Shown here one piece after another: positions 1 through 7,651 of a stretch of DNA of 16,137 nt; within the stretch, counting starts at the first letter, position 1, and each line of letters begins with the position of its first letter. The stretch spans positions 1 to 16,137 of the forward strand of contig JBCBXA010000065.1 of the NCBI GenBank assembly GCA_039816825.1, written 5' to 3'. The DNA comes from JBCBXA01 sp039816825. GTDB taxonomy: Bacteria > Pseudomonadota > Alphaproteobacteria > Rhizobiales > Rhizobiaceae. Made by a program: the position numbers and the translations under genes. A model generated the notes under the pieces. That model did no database searches, was not told where the DNA came from, and worked only from the letters and a program-made list of their open reading frames with translations.

Positions 1-2
1 AG

Positions 3-1175
3 CGCATCGTACGTCCGGGCGCGCCCGGCTTTGAGAAGACGCCGACAAAAGAGCTGTCGGCAACGCCAGATCAGCGGATTGCCAAACATCTGGCCCGAAT
101 TGGCGTGGGATCGCGCCGCGAGGTGGAGCGCATGATCGCCGATGGGCGCATTCGTCTCAATGGGCGGGTGCTCGATACGCCGGCGACGCTGGTCAATTCA
201 GGCGACAACATTGAGGTTGATGGCGAGATTGTCGCGGCGCGCGAACGGACCCGACTTTGGCTTCACAACAAGCCCGCTGGCCTTGTCACGACCAATAAGG
301 ATCCCGAAGGCCGCCCGACGGTTTTCGACAAGCTCGATAAGGACATGCCCCGCGTCCTCAGCGTGGGGCGACTGGACATTGCAACTGAGGGTCTGCTGCT
401 GCTCACCAATGATGGCGGCCTGGCGCGGCAGTTGGAGCTCCCATCGACCGGCTGGCTTCGACGCTACCGGGTTCGCGTCCACGGTGAGGTTGATGAAGCA
501 GCGTTGGCTGGCCTGGCCGATGGCATTGCTGTTGAAGGCGTTTTGTACGGTGCCATCGAAGCGCAGCTTGACCGGAAACAGGGCGCAAATGCCTGGCTGA
601 CCATGGGATTGCGCGAAGGGAAGAATCGCGAAGTTCGCAATGTACTCGGCGCTCTCGGATTGGAGGTGAACCGGCTCATTCGCGTCTCTTACGGGCCGTT
701 TCAGCTCGGTGATCTTGAAAGCGGTCAGAGCCGCGAAATTCGCGGGCGGGTCCTTCGCGAGCAATTGGGTGAAAAGCTGATTGAAGCCAGCGGCGCGGAT
801 TTTGAAACGCCACTGCGTGAGAATCTCAGCGACCGCAAAGCGACAGGCGGCACGCTTAAACCGAATCGTGCGAAATCCTCTTTCAGGCGATCTGGCTCAG
901 ACGAGAGCCGTGCTGGCCGAGCCGGACCTGGATCGAAACCAACGAGACCAAAACCAACTGCCTCAAAGCGCGGTCAGGCCACACGCCAAACGCAGGATGG
1001 GCTCGACACCAAGCGTAGGGATGGTGGCGCACATAAGGGCAAAGGTGCAGGAAAGGCCGATGGCCGGTCTGCCAAGTCGGGAGACTACAAGGGCAGGCGG
1101 CCTTCGAAGGAAGGCTCGGCCCATCGGGGTTCCGCCAGTCGACCCAAGCCCCGAGGTGGGAAAGGGCGCTCGTGA
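3..1175 (+). CDS. rluB: 23S rRNA pseudouridine synthase, RsuA/RluB family (5' end outside window)
   Basis: The protein isomerises a specific uridine in ribosomal RNA to pseudouridine; RluB acts on 23S rRNA. The reading frame is open to the left edge, so the true start lies upstream. A GTG at 105 is possible but falls inside the S4 RNA-binding domain, whose first half (RIAKHLARIGV) is encoded at about 78-107, so it is not the real start. The S4 domain (to about 200) is followed by the catalytic domain with the family motif VGRLDIATEGLLLLTNDGG; its catalytic aspartate codon is 375-377. After about 800 the protein becomes a tail of roughly 120 residues rich in Lys, Arg, Gly and Ser, probably disordered and RNA-binding. 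The stop overlaps the rsmD start by 4 bases (GTGA), so the two rRNA-modification genes are likely co-translated. The family is certain; RluB rather than RsuA/RluE/RluF is inferred from the S4 domain, motif and context. Confidence 0.93.
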   Translation, partial: RIVRPGAPGFEKTPTKELSATPDQRIAKHLARIGVGSRREVERMIADGRIRLNGRVLDTPATLVNSGDNIEVDGEIVAARERTRLWLHNKPAGLVTTNKDPEGRPTVFDKLDKDMPRVLSVGRLDIATEGLLLLTNDGGLARQLELPSTGWLRRYRVRVHGEVDEAALAGLADGIAVEGVLYGAIEAQLDRKQGANAWLTMGLREGKNREVRNVLGALGLEVNRLIRVSYGPFQLGDLESGQSREIRGRVLREQLGEKLIEASGADFETPLRENLSDRKATGGTLKPNRAKSSFRRSGSDESRAGRAGPGSKPTRPKPTASKRGQATRQTQDGLDTKRRDGGAHKGKGAGKADGRSAKSGDYKGRRPSKEGSAHRGSASRPKPRGGKGRS

Positions 1176-1732
1176 GAATTGTTGGCGGACGGCTCAGCGG
1201 CCGCAGGCTGGTGGCGCCTGATGGGGAAGCAACTCGACCGACGACGGACCGTGTTCGCGAGAGCCTGTTCAACATTCTTGCGCACCGCGTCGACGTCGAA
1301 CTGGAGGGAGCGAGGGTTCTCGACCTGTTTGCCGGAACCGGTGCTCTTGGTTTGGAAGCGATTTCGCGCGGCGCATCAGCTGGCACGTTTGTGGAGACAG
1401 CCGCAGCCGCCCGCGGCGCGCTTCGGACCAACATCCACGCACTCGGCGTTCAGGGCGTTGCACGTATCCTGCGGCGGGATGCGGTGGCCTTGGGGGGTAT
1501 CGGGACCATGATGCCGTTCAGTCTCGTTTTTCTGGATCCTCCGTATGGAAAGCGACTGGCTGAGCGAGCTCTGGTTTCCGCCGCTGAGGGCGGCTGGCTG
1601 GTCGACGGAGCCATCGCTGTTGTGGAAGAAGCACAGGATGCGGCCTTTGAGCTTCCAGAACAGTTCATGAGCCTTGATGAAAGAAGGGTTGGTGTTGCAC
1701 GCTTGAGATTGCTGCAATTTCAGGGAAGCTGA
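1172..1732 (+). CDS. rsmD: 16S rRNA (guanine(966)-N(2))-methyltransferase RsmD
   Basis: This SAM-dependent enzyme methylates N2 of G966 in 16S rRNA during small-subunit assembly. The 186-residue length is normal for RsmD. The N-terminus has the family signature (MRIVGGRLSGRRL, then RPTTDRVRESLFNIL at about 22-36). The SAM-binding motif I, LDLFAGTGALGLEA, lies at about 50-63, and the catalytic DPPY of N2-guanine methyltransferases at 122-125. The GTG start at 1172 overlaps the stop of the pseudouridine synthase gene, and an AAGGG lies about five bases upstream, supporting this start and translational coupling. A 58-base gap separates it from the antiporter gene. Confidence 0.95.
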   Translation: MRIVGGRLSGRRLVAPDGEATRPTTDRVRESLFNILAHRVDVELEGARVLDLFAGTGALGLEAISRGASAGTFVETAAAARGALRTNIHALGVQGVARILRRDAVALGGIGTMMPFSLVFLDPPYGKRLAERALVSAAEGGWLVDGAIAVVEEAQDAAFELPEQFMSLDERRVGVARLRLLQFQGS

Positions 1733-1790
1733 TCGTCGCAGCTTCGATGACCAACAGTGACAACGCCAAGAACGGCGAAGGAGACCAGCC

Positions 1791-3629
1791 ATGGCGACTG
1801 CGGCAGATGGCGTTGACCTGATGACTCAAACGCTGGTCCTGCTCGGTGGAGCGGTGGTGGCAGCGCCCCTTTTCAACCGCTTGGGACTGGGTACTGTGCT
1901 GGGCTATCTGGCCGCTGGCATTGCGATCGGTCCCGTGCTCGGTCTGGTGTCAGACCCGGAGGGCATTCTGCACTTTGCCGAGTTTGGCATTGTCTTCCTG
2001 CTCTTTCTCGTCGGATTGGAACTCAAACCGGCGCGACTGTGGGATTTGCGGGTCGACATTTTTGGTTTTGGCCTTGCCCAGGTTTTCGTCACGGGCATTG
2101 CGCTGACGCTGGTCGGCCTAGCGATGCAATATCCGTTGGGCTCATCCGTGATATCGGGCTTTGGCCTCGCACTGTCTTCCACCGCCTTTGCCCTGCAACT
2201 CATGGCGGATAGGGGCGAAACCAACAAACCTCACGGACAAAAGGCGTTTTCGGTTCTACTGTTTCAGGATCTCGCTATCGTTCCGCTGCTTGCGCTTATT
2301 CCAATCTTTGCGGTTCGTGCGGAGGCGGACGGCGGTTTGACAGGGCTCTGGGCCTTTGCCGTTCCAATATCGGCCGTGGCCGCGCTGGTTTTGGCCGGTC
2401 GTTATCTCCTGGACCCCTTGCTCAGAGTGATCGCCAAGACTGGAGCCCGTGAGGCCATGCTGGCGACGGCTCTCTTCGTCGTGCTGGGCGCCGCATGGAT
2501 TATGCAGGTCGCTGGCCTGTCGATGGCGCTGGGCGCCTTTATTGCCGGAGTTCTGCTCGCTGAATCGTCTTTCCGCCACACGCTGGAGGCCGATATTGAG
2601 CCTTTCCGTGGTCTCCTGCTTGGCCTGTTCTTCCTGGCCTGCGGTCTCAGCCTCGACTTGGCGGTTGTGTTCGAGAACTGGTGGTTCATCCCACTGATCG
2701 TTCCGCTGATCATCGCCATCAAGGCGGTTATCCTTTACGGGCTCGGGCGAGCTTTTGGCATGCCAAAGGATGACGCCATCAGAGTGGCCGGCATTCTGCC
2801 GCAAGGCGGTGAGTTCGGTTTCGTCCTGTTCACCGCGGCGGCTGCTGCCGGGGTGCTGACGCAGGCCGATGCGTCTTTGCTCATCGCCATCGTCACCGTG
2901 TCCATGGCCCTGACGCCGGCCACTGTCGCTCTGGCCAATCGCTTGGTGCCCAAGCCCGTGCAGGAGGAGATGGAAGAGGACTTCTCCGATGCTGACGGTG
3001 CAGTGATCGTGATTGGCTTTTCGCGATTCGCCCAATTGATTTCGCAAGCACTGCTGACGGCCGGAACCTCCGTGACCATCATCGACAATGACGCTGAGCG
3101 CATTCGTCAGGCGGCACGCTTCGGCTTCCGGATCTATTTTGGCGATGGCACCCGGACACATGTGCTTGAGGCTGCCGGGCTGAAGGACGCCAAGGCCGTT
3201 GTGATTGCGACCGCTGGCGTCGAACTGACCGATCACATCGTTGATATCCTTCAGGAGGAAAGCCCTGACACGATGCTGTTCGTTCGGTCCTATGACCGCA
3301 GGCATTCCATCTCGCTGCGCCAGAAGAACGTGACCAGCGAAATGCGGGAGACGTTGGGTTCGGCCCTTAAGTTGAGTGAGAGATTGCTCGTCAAGCTCGA
3401 TGTCGCTCCGACCCAGGCCGCAGATATTGTGGCGGAGGTTGAGCGACGCGACGAAGTCCGGCTGCAGCGACAGGTGGAGGGCGACATCTGGTCAGGTATT
3501 GAAGAAATCAAGACTCAGATCACGCCTGAGCCCCTGCTGAAGCCTGAACGACAGGCCAAAGCTGTGGGCGAGGAGAGCAAGTCGGTTCTCGCTCGCGATA
3601 TTGGCGATCCGCACCACGCGGATCGCTAA
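1791..3629 (+). CDS. Kef-type monovalent cation:proton antiporter (CPA2 family) with RCK/TrkA-N domain
   Basis: An inner-membrane cation/proton antiporter of the KefB/KefC type, which in characterised relatives releases K+ and lets protons in during electrophile stress. It has 612 residues, close to E. coli KefC. The first ~385 residues are hydrophobic with a dozen or so membrane segments. They include FLLFLVGLEL (about 70-80), FQDLAIVPLLAL (about 158-170) and PQGGEFGFVLF (337-347), all counterparts of KefC transport-domain motifs. From about residue 403 a cytosolic Rossmann-like TrkA-N domain follows (VIVIGFSRFAQ, then FGDGTRTHVLEAAG). Its nucleotide-binding glycine motif reads GFSRFA (409-414) instead of the usual GFGRFG. 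The ATG at 1791 has an AAGGAG about eight bases upstream. Ion specificity cannot be read from sequence, so no kef letter is given. The MATE gene begins one base after its stop. Confidence 0.92.
   Translation: MATAADGVDLMTQTLVLLGGAVVAAPLFNRLGLGTVLGYLAAGIAIGPVLGLVSDPEGILHFAEFGIVFLLFLVGLELKPARLWDLRVDIFGFGLAQVFVTGIALTLVGLAMQYPLGSSVISGFGLALSSTAFALQLMADRGETNKPHGQKAFSVLLFQDLAIVPLLALIPIFAVRAEADGGLTGLWAFAVPISAVAALVLAGRYLLDPLLRVIAKTGAREAMLATALFVVLGAAWIMQVAGLSMALGAFIAGVLLAESSFRHTLEADIEPFRGLLLGLFFLACGLSLDLAVVFENWWFIPLIVPLIIAIKAVILYGLGRAFGMPKDDAIRVAGILPQGGEFGFVLFTAAAAAGVLTQADASLLIAIVTVSMALTPATVALANRLVPKPVQEEMEEDFSDADGAVIVIGFSRFAQLISQALLTAGTSVTIIDNDAERIRQAARFGFRIYFGDGTRTHVLEAAGLKDAKAVVIATAGVELTDHIVDILQEESPDTMLFVRSYDRRHSISLRQKNVTSEMRETLGSALKLSERLLVKLDVAPTQAADIVAEVERRDEVRLQRQVEGDIWSGIEEIKTQITPEPLLKPERQAKAVGEESKSVLARDIGDPHHADR
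3604..3626 (+). promoter_or_regulatory. Perfect 9-bp hairpin at the antiporter-MATE junction (possible coupling element)
   Basis: GCGATCCGC (3604-3612), a five-base loop (3613-3617) and GCGGATCGC (3618-3626) form a perfect inverted repeat in the last codons of the antiporter gene. The antiporter stop is 3627-3629 and the MATE ATG 3631-3633, so the stem covers the place where the MATE Shine-Dalgarno should be, and none is visible there. No T-run follows, which argues against an intrinsic terminator. The likely role, by inference, is to mask MATE initiation until a ribosome finishing the antiporter melts the stem. Confidence 0.5.
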
Positions 3630-3630
3630 G

Positions 3631-5058
3631 ATGGCCCAAGCCGTAAAGTCGCAGCAGAGCGCTAAATTTCTCACCGGTTCCATGATGGGCCACGTGGTGA
3701 CGATGACGGTCACCAGTTCAATTGGCCTCATGGCCATCTTTGCGGTGGATGCGCTCAATCTCTTTTACATCGCCCAACTGGGCCAGCAGGAACTGGCGGC
3801 TGCCATTGGCTATGCTGGAACGCTGCAGTTCTTTTTGATCTCTCTGGCCATCGGAATGGCCATTGCGACGGGTGCCACGGTGGCCAAGGCGCTGGGTCAG
3901 GGCGTGCGCGAGCGGGCGGCCAATATGGCCGGGGCTTCGTTGATCTTCGTGTTTGTCGTTATGGCGGTCGTGTCGGCCCTGACGTTTCCGTTTCTCGACA
4001 TTTTTGTCGAACTGATTGGGGCTCGAGGGCGCACTGCAGACATTGCGGTCGGGTTCCTTCAGATTGTGGTGCCAAGCCTGCCTTTGCTTGGCCTGGGCAT
4101 GGCTTTTGGGGGCGTGCTGCGCGCGTTGGGCGACGCGCAAAGAGCCATGTATGTGACGCTGCTGGGTGGGTTCATCGCCGCCATTCTCGACCCGCTGTTC
4201 ATCTTTGGTTTTGAGATGGGGGTGAATGGCGCTGCGACGTCTACCGTTCTATCGCGGGCTGTGCTGGCGGCCTATGGCTTCTGGGCCGTGCAATCCAAGC
4301 ATCAATTGTTTGCGCTGCCGGACGTTGCGCACCTGAAGGACGCCTTTGGTCCTTTCTGGAAGATCGGCGTCCCCGCCATTCTCACGCAACTCGCCACCCC
4401 GGTGGGCAATGCTTACGTGACCCAGGCTTTCGCCAGTTACGGAGATGATGCTGTGGCCGGTTGGGCCGTGGTCGGTCGGCTGATGCCGCTTGCCTTTGGC
4501 GCACTGTTTGCCCTGTCCGGTGCCGTGGGCCCGATCATCGGGCAGAACTATGGTGCAGGCAATCGCCCCCGCATTCTGGCGGCTCTGCGCGATGCCATGA
4601 TCTTCACCATGATCTATGTGATTGTGGTGTGGGCGATCCTAGCGCTGTTTCGCGGTCAGATCGCCGCCGCCTTCGATGCCACCGGTCAGGCCCGGGAACT
4701 GGTCGAGCTGTTCTGCCTGTTTGTTGCAGGAACGTTCTTCTTCAACGGCGCGCTTTTTGTGGCCAATGCCGCCTTCAACAATCTCGGTTACGCGTTCTAC
4801 TCGACGGTCTTCAACTGGGGTCGCGCCACCATCGGTGTGATCCCATTTGTCTATCTCGGTGGGCTCTGGTTCGGCGCGGCTGGCGTTCTCGTGGGTTGGG
4901 GGCTCGGCGCCGTGGTATTCGGTGTGGCTGCTGTTCTTGTGGCCTTTCGCACTATGCGCACCATGGATCTGGATGAAGCTGAGCCGACCGAAGTGCATGC
5001 TCCGCCGCCCGGTTCCACTTCGGCGCTGTCATCCGGCAAGGGCGCGGGGCTCCACTAG
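3631..5058 (+). CDS. MATE family multidrug/cation efflux transporter
   Basis: An inner-membrane exporter of the multidrug and toxic compound extrusion family, which pumps cationic compounds out in exchange for Na+ or H+. From the ATG at 3631 it has 475 residues, typical for NorM-like proteins, with about 12 hydrophobic segments arranged as two MatE halves (roughly 20-180 and 245-405). The first half has family-like stretches such as IAQLGQQELAAAIGYAG and LRALGDAQRAMYVTLLGG. The second half includes LSGAVGPIIGQNYGAG. A TTG at 3601 would extend it by 10 residues into the antiporter gene, but ATG 3631, one base past that gene's stop, is preferred. No Shine-Dalgarno is visible; coupled translation through the 3604-3626 hairpin is likely. 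The 3' end overlaps the convergent patatin gene by 30 bases. The substrate is unknown. Confidence 0.93.
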   Translation: MAQAVKSQQSAKFLTGSMMGHVVTMTVTSSIGLMAIFAVDALNLFYIAQLGQQELAAAIGYAGTLQFFLISLAIGMAIATGATVAKALGQGVRERAANMAGASLIFVFVVMAVVSALTFPFLDIFVELIGARGRTADIAVGFLQIVVPSLPLLGLGMAFGGVLRALGDAQRAMYVTLLGGFIAAILDPLFIFGFEMGVNGAATSTVLSRAVLAAYGFWAVQSKHQLFALPDVAHLKDAFGPFWKIGVPAILTQLATPVGNAYVTQAFASYGDDAVAGWAVVGRLMPLAFGALFALSGAVGPIIGQNYGAGNRPRILAALRDAMIFTMIYVIVVWAILALFRGQIAAAFDATGQARELVELFCLFVAGTFFFNGALFVANAAFNNLGYAFYSTVFNWGRATIGVIPFVYLGGLWFGAAGVLVGWGLGAVVFGVAAVLVAFRTMRTMDLDEAEPTEVHAPPPGSTSALSSGKGAGLH

Positions 5059-6006
5059 AAGCATGGTTGGTTCCCATTCTTTGCCCTGAAGCTTGCGTTT
5101 TATCATCCGATCCAGCTGCGTTCGCAGGACCTTCTGCAGGTCCGCTGTGGTCTCGAGAATAGTGGCGACGCGCAGGAAGTCCTGAACGGCGAAAGCGTTC
5201 ACAGGCGCCTGAATGAGAATGTCTGGATGGCGATGCCGAAGGCGCAGCTCGCGCATCTTGCGTATCATGATGAGGTTTGAGCCCATCAACGCTTCGATGG
5301 CAGTAGGCGGTCGGTCCGTCTGGACGTTCGCCACCTCTCCGGCCACATCAATGGCGATGGTGATGTCGAGATCATCGTTCAGGCGGTCGAAAGGGAGGCA
5401 GTTGGTCGTGCCGCCATCAATGCAGTAGCGGCCGTCGATTGGTGTGGCCTGAAACACACCGGGTATGGCGCTCGAGGCTGCCAGCGCCTCCAGCAGATTG
5501 CCCCGATCGAGAAAACGCTCCTCCATGGAGAAAAAGTCCGTTGCAATGGCCGAGAACGGGATCGCCAGTTCCTCAATGTTCTTCGGCATTGTGTCGGGCA
5601 GAAAGCTCTCAAGCACCCTTTGCCCGTTCAATTGGCCGAAACGGTTCTCCCGCCCGAACACTTCATTCAGGGCCTTGGGTCGCATATTCCAGATGCGGGA
5701 TATGATCTCGGTGCTTTGGCCAAAGGCCTTGAGGGAGTGTTCCTCGATTTCCTCGCCCGACATGCCGCTGGCCATGCCGGCACCCATGATCGAGCCTATG
5801 GATGCTCCGGTGATCTGCGCGGGCCGCAGGCCGATATCGTCAAACGCCTTGATGGCATGAACGTGGGCAAACCCCTTTGCGCCGCCGCCGCCAAAAGCCA
5901 ATCCGATGCGTGGACCGCCATCAGAGCCGAGCTTGCCCTTCGTCTTGGGTTTGGCAGCGGGTACGCCGGACTTGGTATCTGTGCGGCTTGTCGAAAGGTT
6001 GTCCAT
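5029..6006 (-). CDS. Patatin-like phospholipase (RssA-like esterase)
   Basis: A serine hydrolase of the patatin family, expected to cleave acyl esters of phospholipids. The 325 residues contain the whole catalytic set: oxyanion loop GGGGAKG (39-45), nucleophile elbow GASIG with Ser69, and the dyad aspartate in DGG at Asp197. About 30 Lys/Gly/Pro-rich residues precede the domain. There is no signal peptide or membrane segment, so it is probably cytosolic, like the RssA/YlbK/YchK group, rather than a secreted toxin. The start ATG (complement of 6004-6006) has only a weak ribosome-binding site. The gene runs opposite to all its neighbours: divergent from pmbA across 182 bases and overlapping the MATE gene tail to tail by 30 bases. 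The physiological substrate is unknown. Confidence 0.9.
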   Translation of the reverse strand: MDNLSTSRTDTKSGVPAAKPKTKGKLGSDGGPRIGLAFGGGGAKGFAHVHAIKAFDDIGLRPAQITGASIGSIMGAGMASGMSGEEIEEHSLKAFGQSTEIISRIWNMRPKALNEVFGRENRFGQLNGQRVLESFLPDTMPKNIEELAIPFSAIATDFFSMEERFLDRGNLLEALAASSAIPGVFQATPIDGRYCIDGGTTNCLPFDRLNDDLDITIAIDVAGEVANVQTDRPPTAIEALMGSNLIMIRKMRELRLRHRHPDILIQAPVNAFAVQDFLRVATILETTADLQKVLRTQLDRMIKRKLQGKEWEPTMLLVEPRALAG

Positions 6007-6140
6007 GTTCCGTGGCTATCGGCTCTTGCGGTTGTTGGATAGGTCTCAAGCGATTTTGATCGCCGGTCACCGTTGGACCTTCACCATCTAAAACCTATTT
6101 GCGCTCAACGAGAAGCCAAAGATATGGCGCACAATGGCGC

Positions 6141-6154
6141 GTTCGCATACGAAC
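6141..6154. promoter_or_regulatory. 14-base dyad (GTTCG-CATA-CGAAC) upstream of pmbA, possible operator
   Basis: A perfect inverted repeat, GTTCG and CGAAC around a four-base centre, lies 34 bases before the pmbA start in the patatin/pmbA divergent region. It could be a repressor half-site pair or a short 5'-leader hairpin. It does not fit the alphaproteobacterial LexA box (direct repeat GTTC-N7-GTTC), because the half-sites here are inverted and six bases apart. Nothing else in this 182-base gap is convincing. Confidence 0.25.
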
Positions 6155-6188
6155 ATCGCAAACTGGTGTGTGCCTGCAAGGAACAGAC

Positions 6189-7559
6189 ATGAGCCAGCAC
6201 TCCAACGCCCGATCCTACGAACAGGCGGAAGCCGCTGGCATCGATCTCGCCAATCTTGAAAAGCGGGCAAAAGATCTGGTGCTGGCAGCGGAGAAAGCCG
6301 GTGCTACGGCTGCCGATGCCTATGTTGGCCTGGGTCGTTCGCAATCCATTTCCATCCGAAACGGCGATGTTGAAGTGGCCGACAGTTCCGAAAGCGATGG
6401 CTTCACCTTGCGCGTGTTCGTGGGCGATCGGCATGCGTCCGTGTCTTCCAACATGCCGGGGGAGGAACAGATGCTGGCCGAGCGTGCCGTCGCTATGGCA
6501 AAGGTCTCGCCGGAAGATCCGTTTACAGTGCTTGGCGATCCCGACCGGTTGGCTCGTGAGTTGCCCGATCTCGATCTCTTTGACCCCACCCGGCTTGAAA
6601 GCAATGCGCTGACCGACCTTGCGCGCCGGGCTGAGGGCACGGCGCTGGCGGTTGAAGGCATCACCAACACCAATTCTGCCGGTGCGAGCCAGGGAACCGG
6701 CGGCATGGTGCTCGCAACCTCCCACGGCTTTATTGGATCAACGGTCTCATCATCCTTTGGCGTCTCGGTATCGGCAGTTGCGGGCGAGGGCACCGCCATG
6801 CAGCGTGACTATGACTATTCCTCAAAGCGGCACTTTAGCGATCTGTCGGCCCCCGAAGACATAGGCCAGAAAGCAGCCGAGCGAACTCTGGCGCGTCTGA
6901 ACCCGCGTAAGGTCCAGACAGGACGTTACACAATCATCTTCGACCCACGTTGCGCGAACTCCATGATTGGTCACCTGGCAGGAGCCATCAATGGCACTGC
7001 CATCGCCCGGCAGACCTCGTTCCTCAAGGATCATATGGGTGAGTTGGTGATGTCTGAAGCTGTCACTATCCATGATGACCCGCACATGATGAAGGGTGCC
7101 GCGTCACGAGCCTGCGACGGCGAAGGCGTCGCCAATGGGCCGCTTACATTTGTCGAGAACGGTGTTTTGAAGCAGTGGATTCTTGACACTGGCACCGCCA
7201 AGGAGCTTGGGCTGACCACAAATGGTCGGTCTGGCAGAGGCAGCCCGACCACGACCAACATCTATATCGCAAACGGCGAGCGAACGCCCGAAGCCATGAT
7301 CAGCGAGGTTGAGCAGGGCATCTATGTGACCGACTTTATTGGTTCGGGTGTTAACGGCGTCACCGGCGATTATTCGCGCGGCGTCAGCGGCTTTCTGATC
7401 GACAAGGGCGAGATGAAGGAGCCGGTGAGCGAGATCACTGTGGCGGGAAATCTGAAAGACATGTTTCTGCAGATCGAACCTGCCAATGATCTGGAGTTTC
7501 GATATGGGGCAAACGCACCGACATTGAGCCTGGGCCAACTGACTGTTGCGGGCAATTAG
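6189..7559 (+). CDS. pmbA: PmbA/TldE, metalloprotease subunit of the TldD-TldE peptide-processing complex
   Basis: PmbA (TldE) pairs with TldD to form a cytosolic protease that unfolds and degrades peptides; in E. coli it processes microcin B17 and the antitoxin CcdA. The 456 residues match PmbA length. Typical PmbA stretches are visible: SISIRNGDVEVADSSESDG early, and GRGSPTTTNIYIANGE and GIYVTDFIGSGVNGVTGDYS near the end. No HExxxH metal-binding motif is present, which identifies the non-catalytic PmbA/TldE partner rather than TldD; tldD must lie elsewhere. The frame is open upstream to 6099, but the ATG at 6189 is chosen because AAGGA (6178-6182) lies six bases before it and the PmbA similarity starts just after. 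It heads a same-strand run that continues through lpxK. Confidence 0.94.
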   Translation: MSQHSNARSYEQAEAAGIDLANLEKRAKDLVLAAEKAGATAADAYVGLGRSQSISIRNGDVEVADSSESDGFTLRVFVGDRHASVSSNMPGEEQMLAERAVAMAKVSPEDPFTVLGDPDRLARELPDLDLFDPTRLESNALTDLARRAEGTALAVEGITNTNSAGASQGTGGMVLATSHGFIGSTVSSSFGVSVSAVAGEGTAMQRDYDYSSKRHFSDLSAPEDIGQKAAERTLARLNPRKVQTGRYTIIFDPRCANSMIGHLAGAINGTAIARQTSFLKDHMGELVMSEAVTIHDDPHMMKGAASRACDGEGVANGPLTFVENGVLKQWILDTGTAKELGLTTNGRSGRGSPTTTNIYIANGERTPEAMISEVEQGIYVTDFIGSGVNGVTGDYSRGVSGFLIDKGEMKEPVSEITVAGNLKDMFLQIEPANDLEFRYGANAPTLSLGQLTVAGN

Positions 7560-7651
7560 CGCACAATAGCTGCTTCATCTTTGCGCAGAAGTCACGGTTA
7601 GTCGGTCTGCGTATCGCTGACACTGTCTGTCAAATAAGCTAGTCAGTGCCC

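Noticed and set aside
2256..3305. Open frame of 349 codons on the minus strand inside the antiporter gene
   Set aside because: It lies fully antisense to a clear Kef-type gene. Its translation is rich in Gln, His, Arg and Gly with no recognisable domain, as expected of a shadow frame in GC-rich coding DNA.
6073..6101. Possible pmbA promoter (TTGGAC, 17-base spacer, TATTTG)
   Set aside because: Both hexamers match the consensus poorly; it was noted only because the spacing is right.
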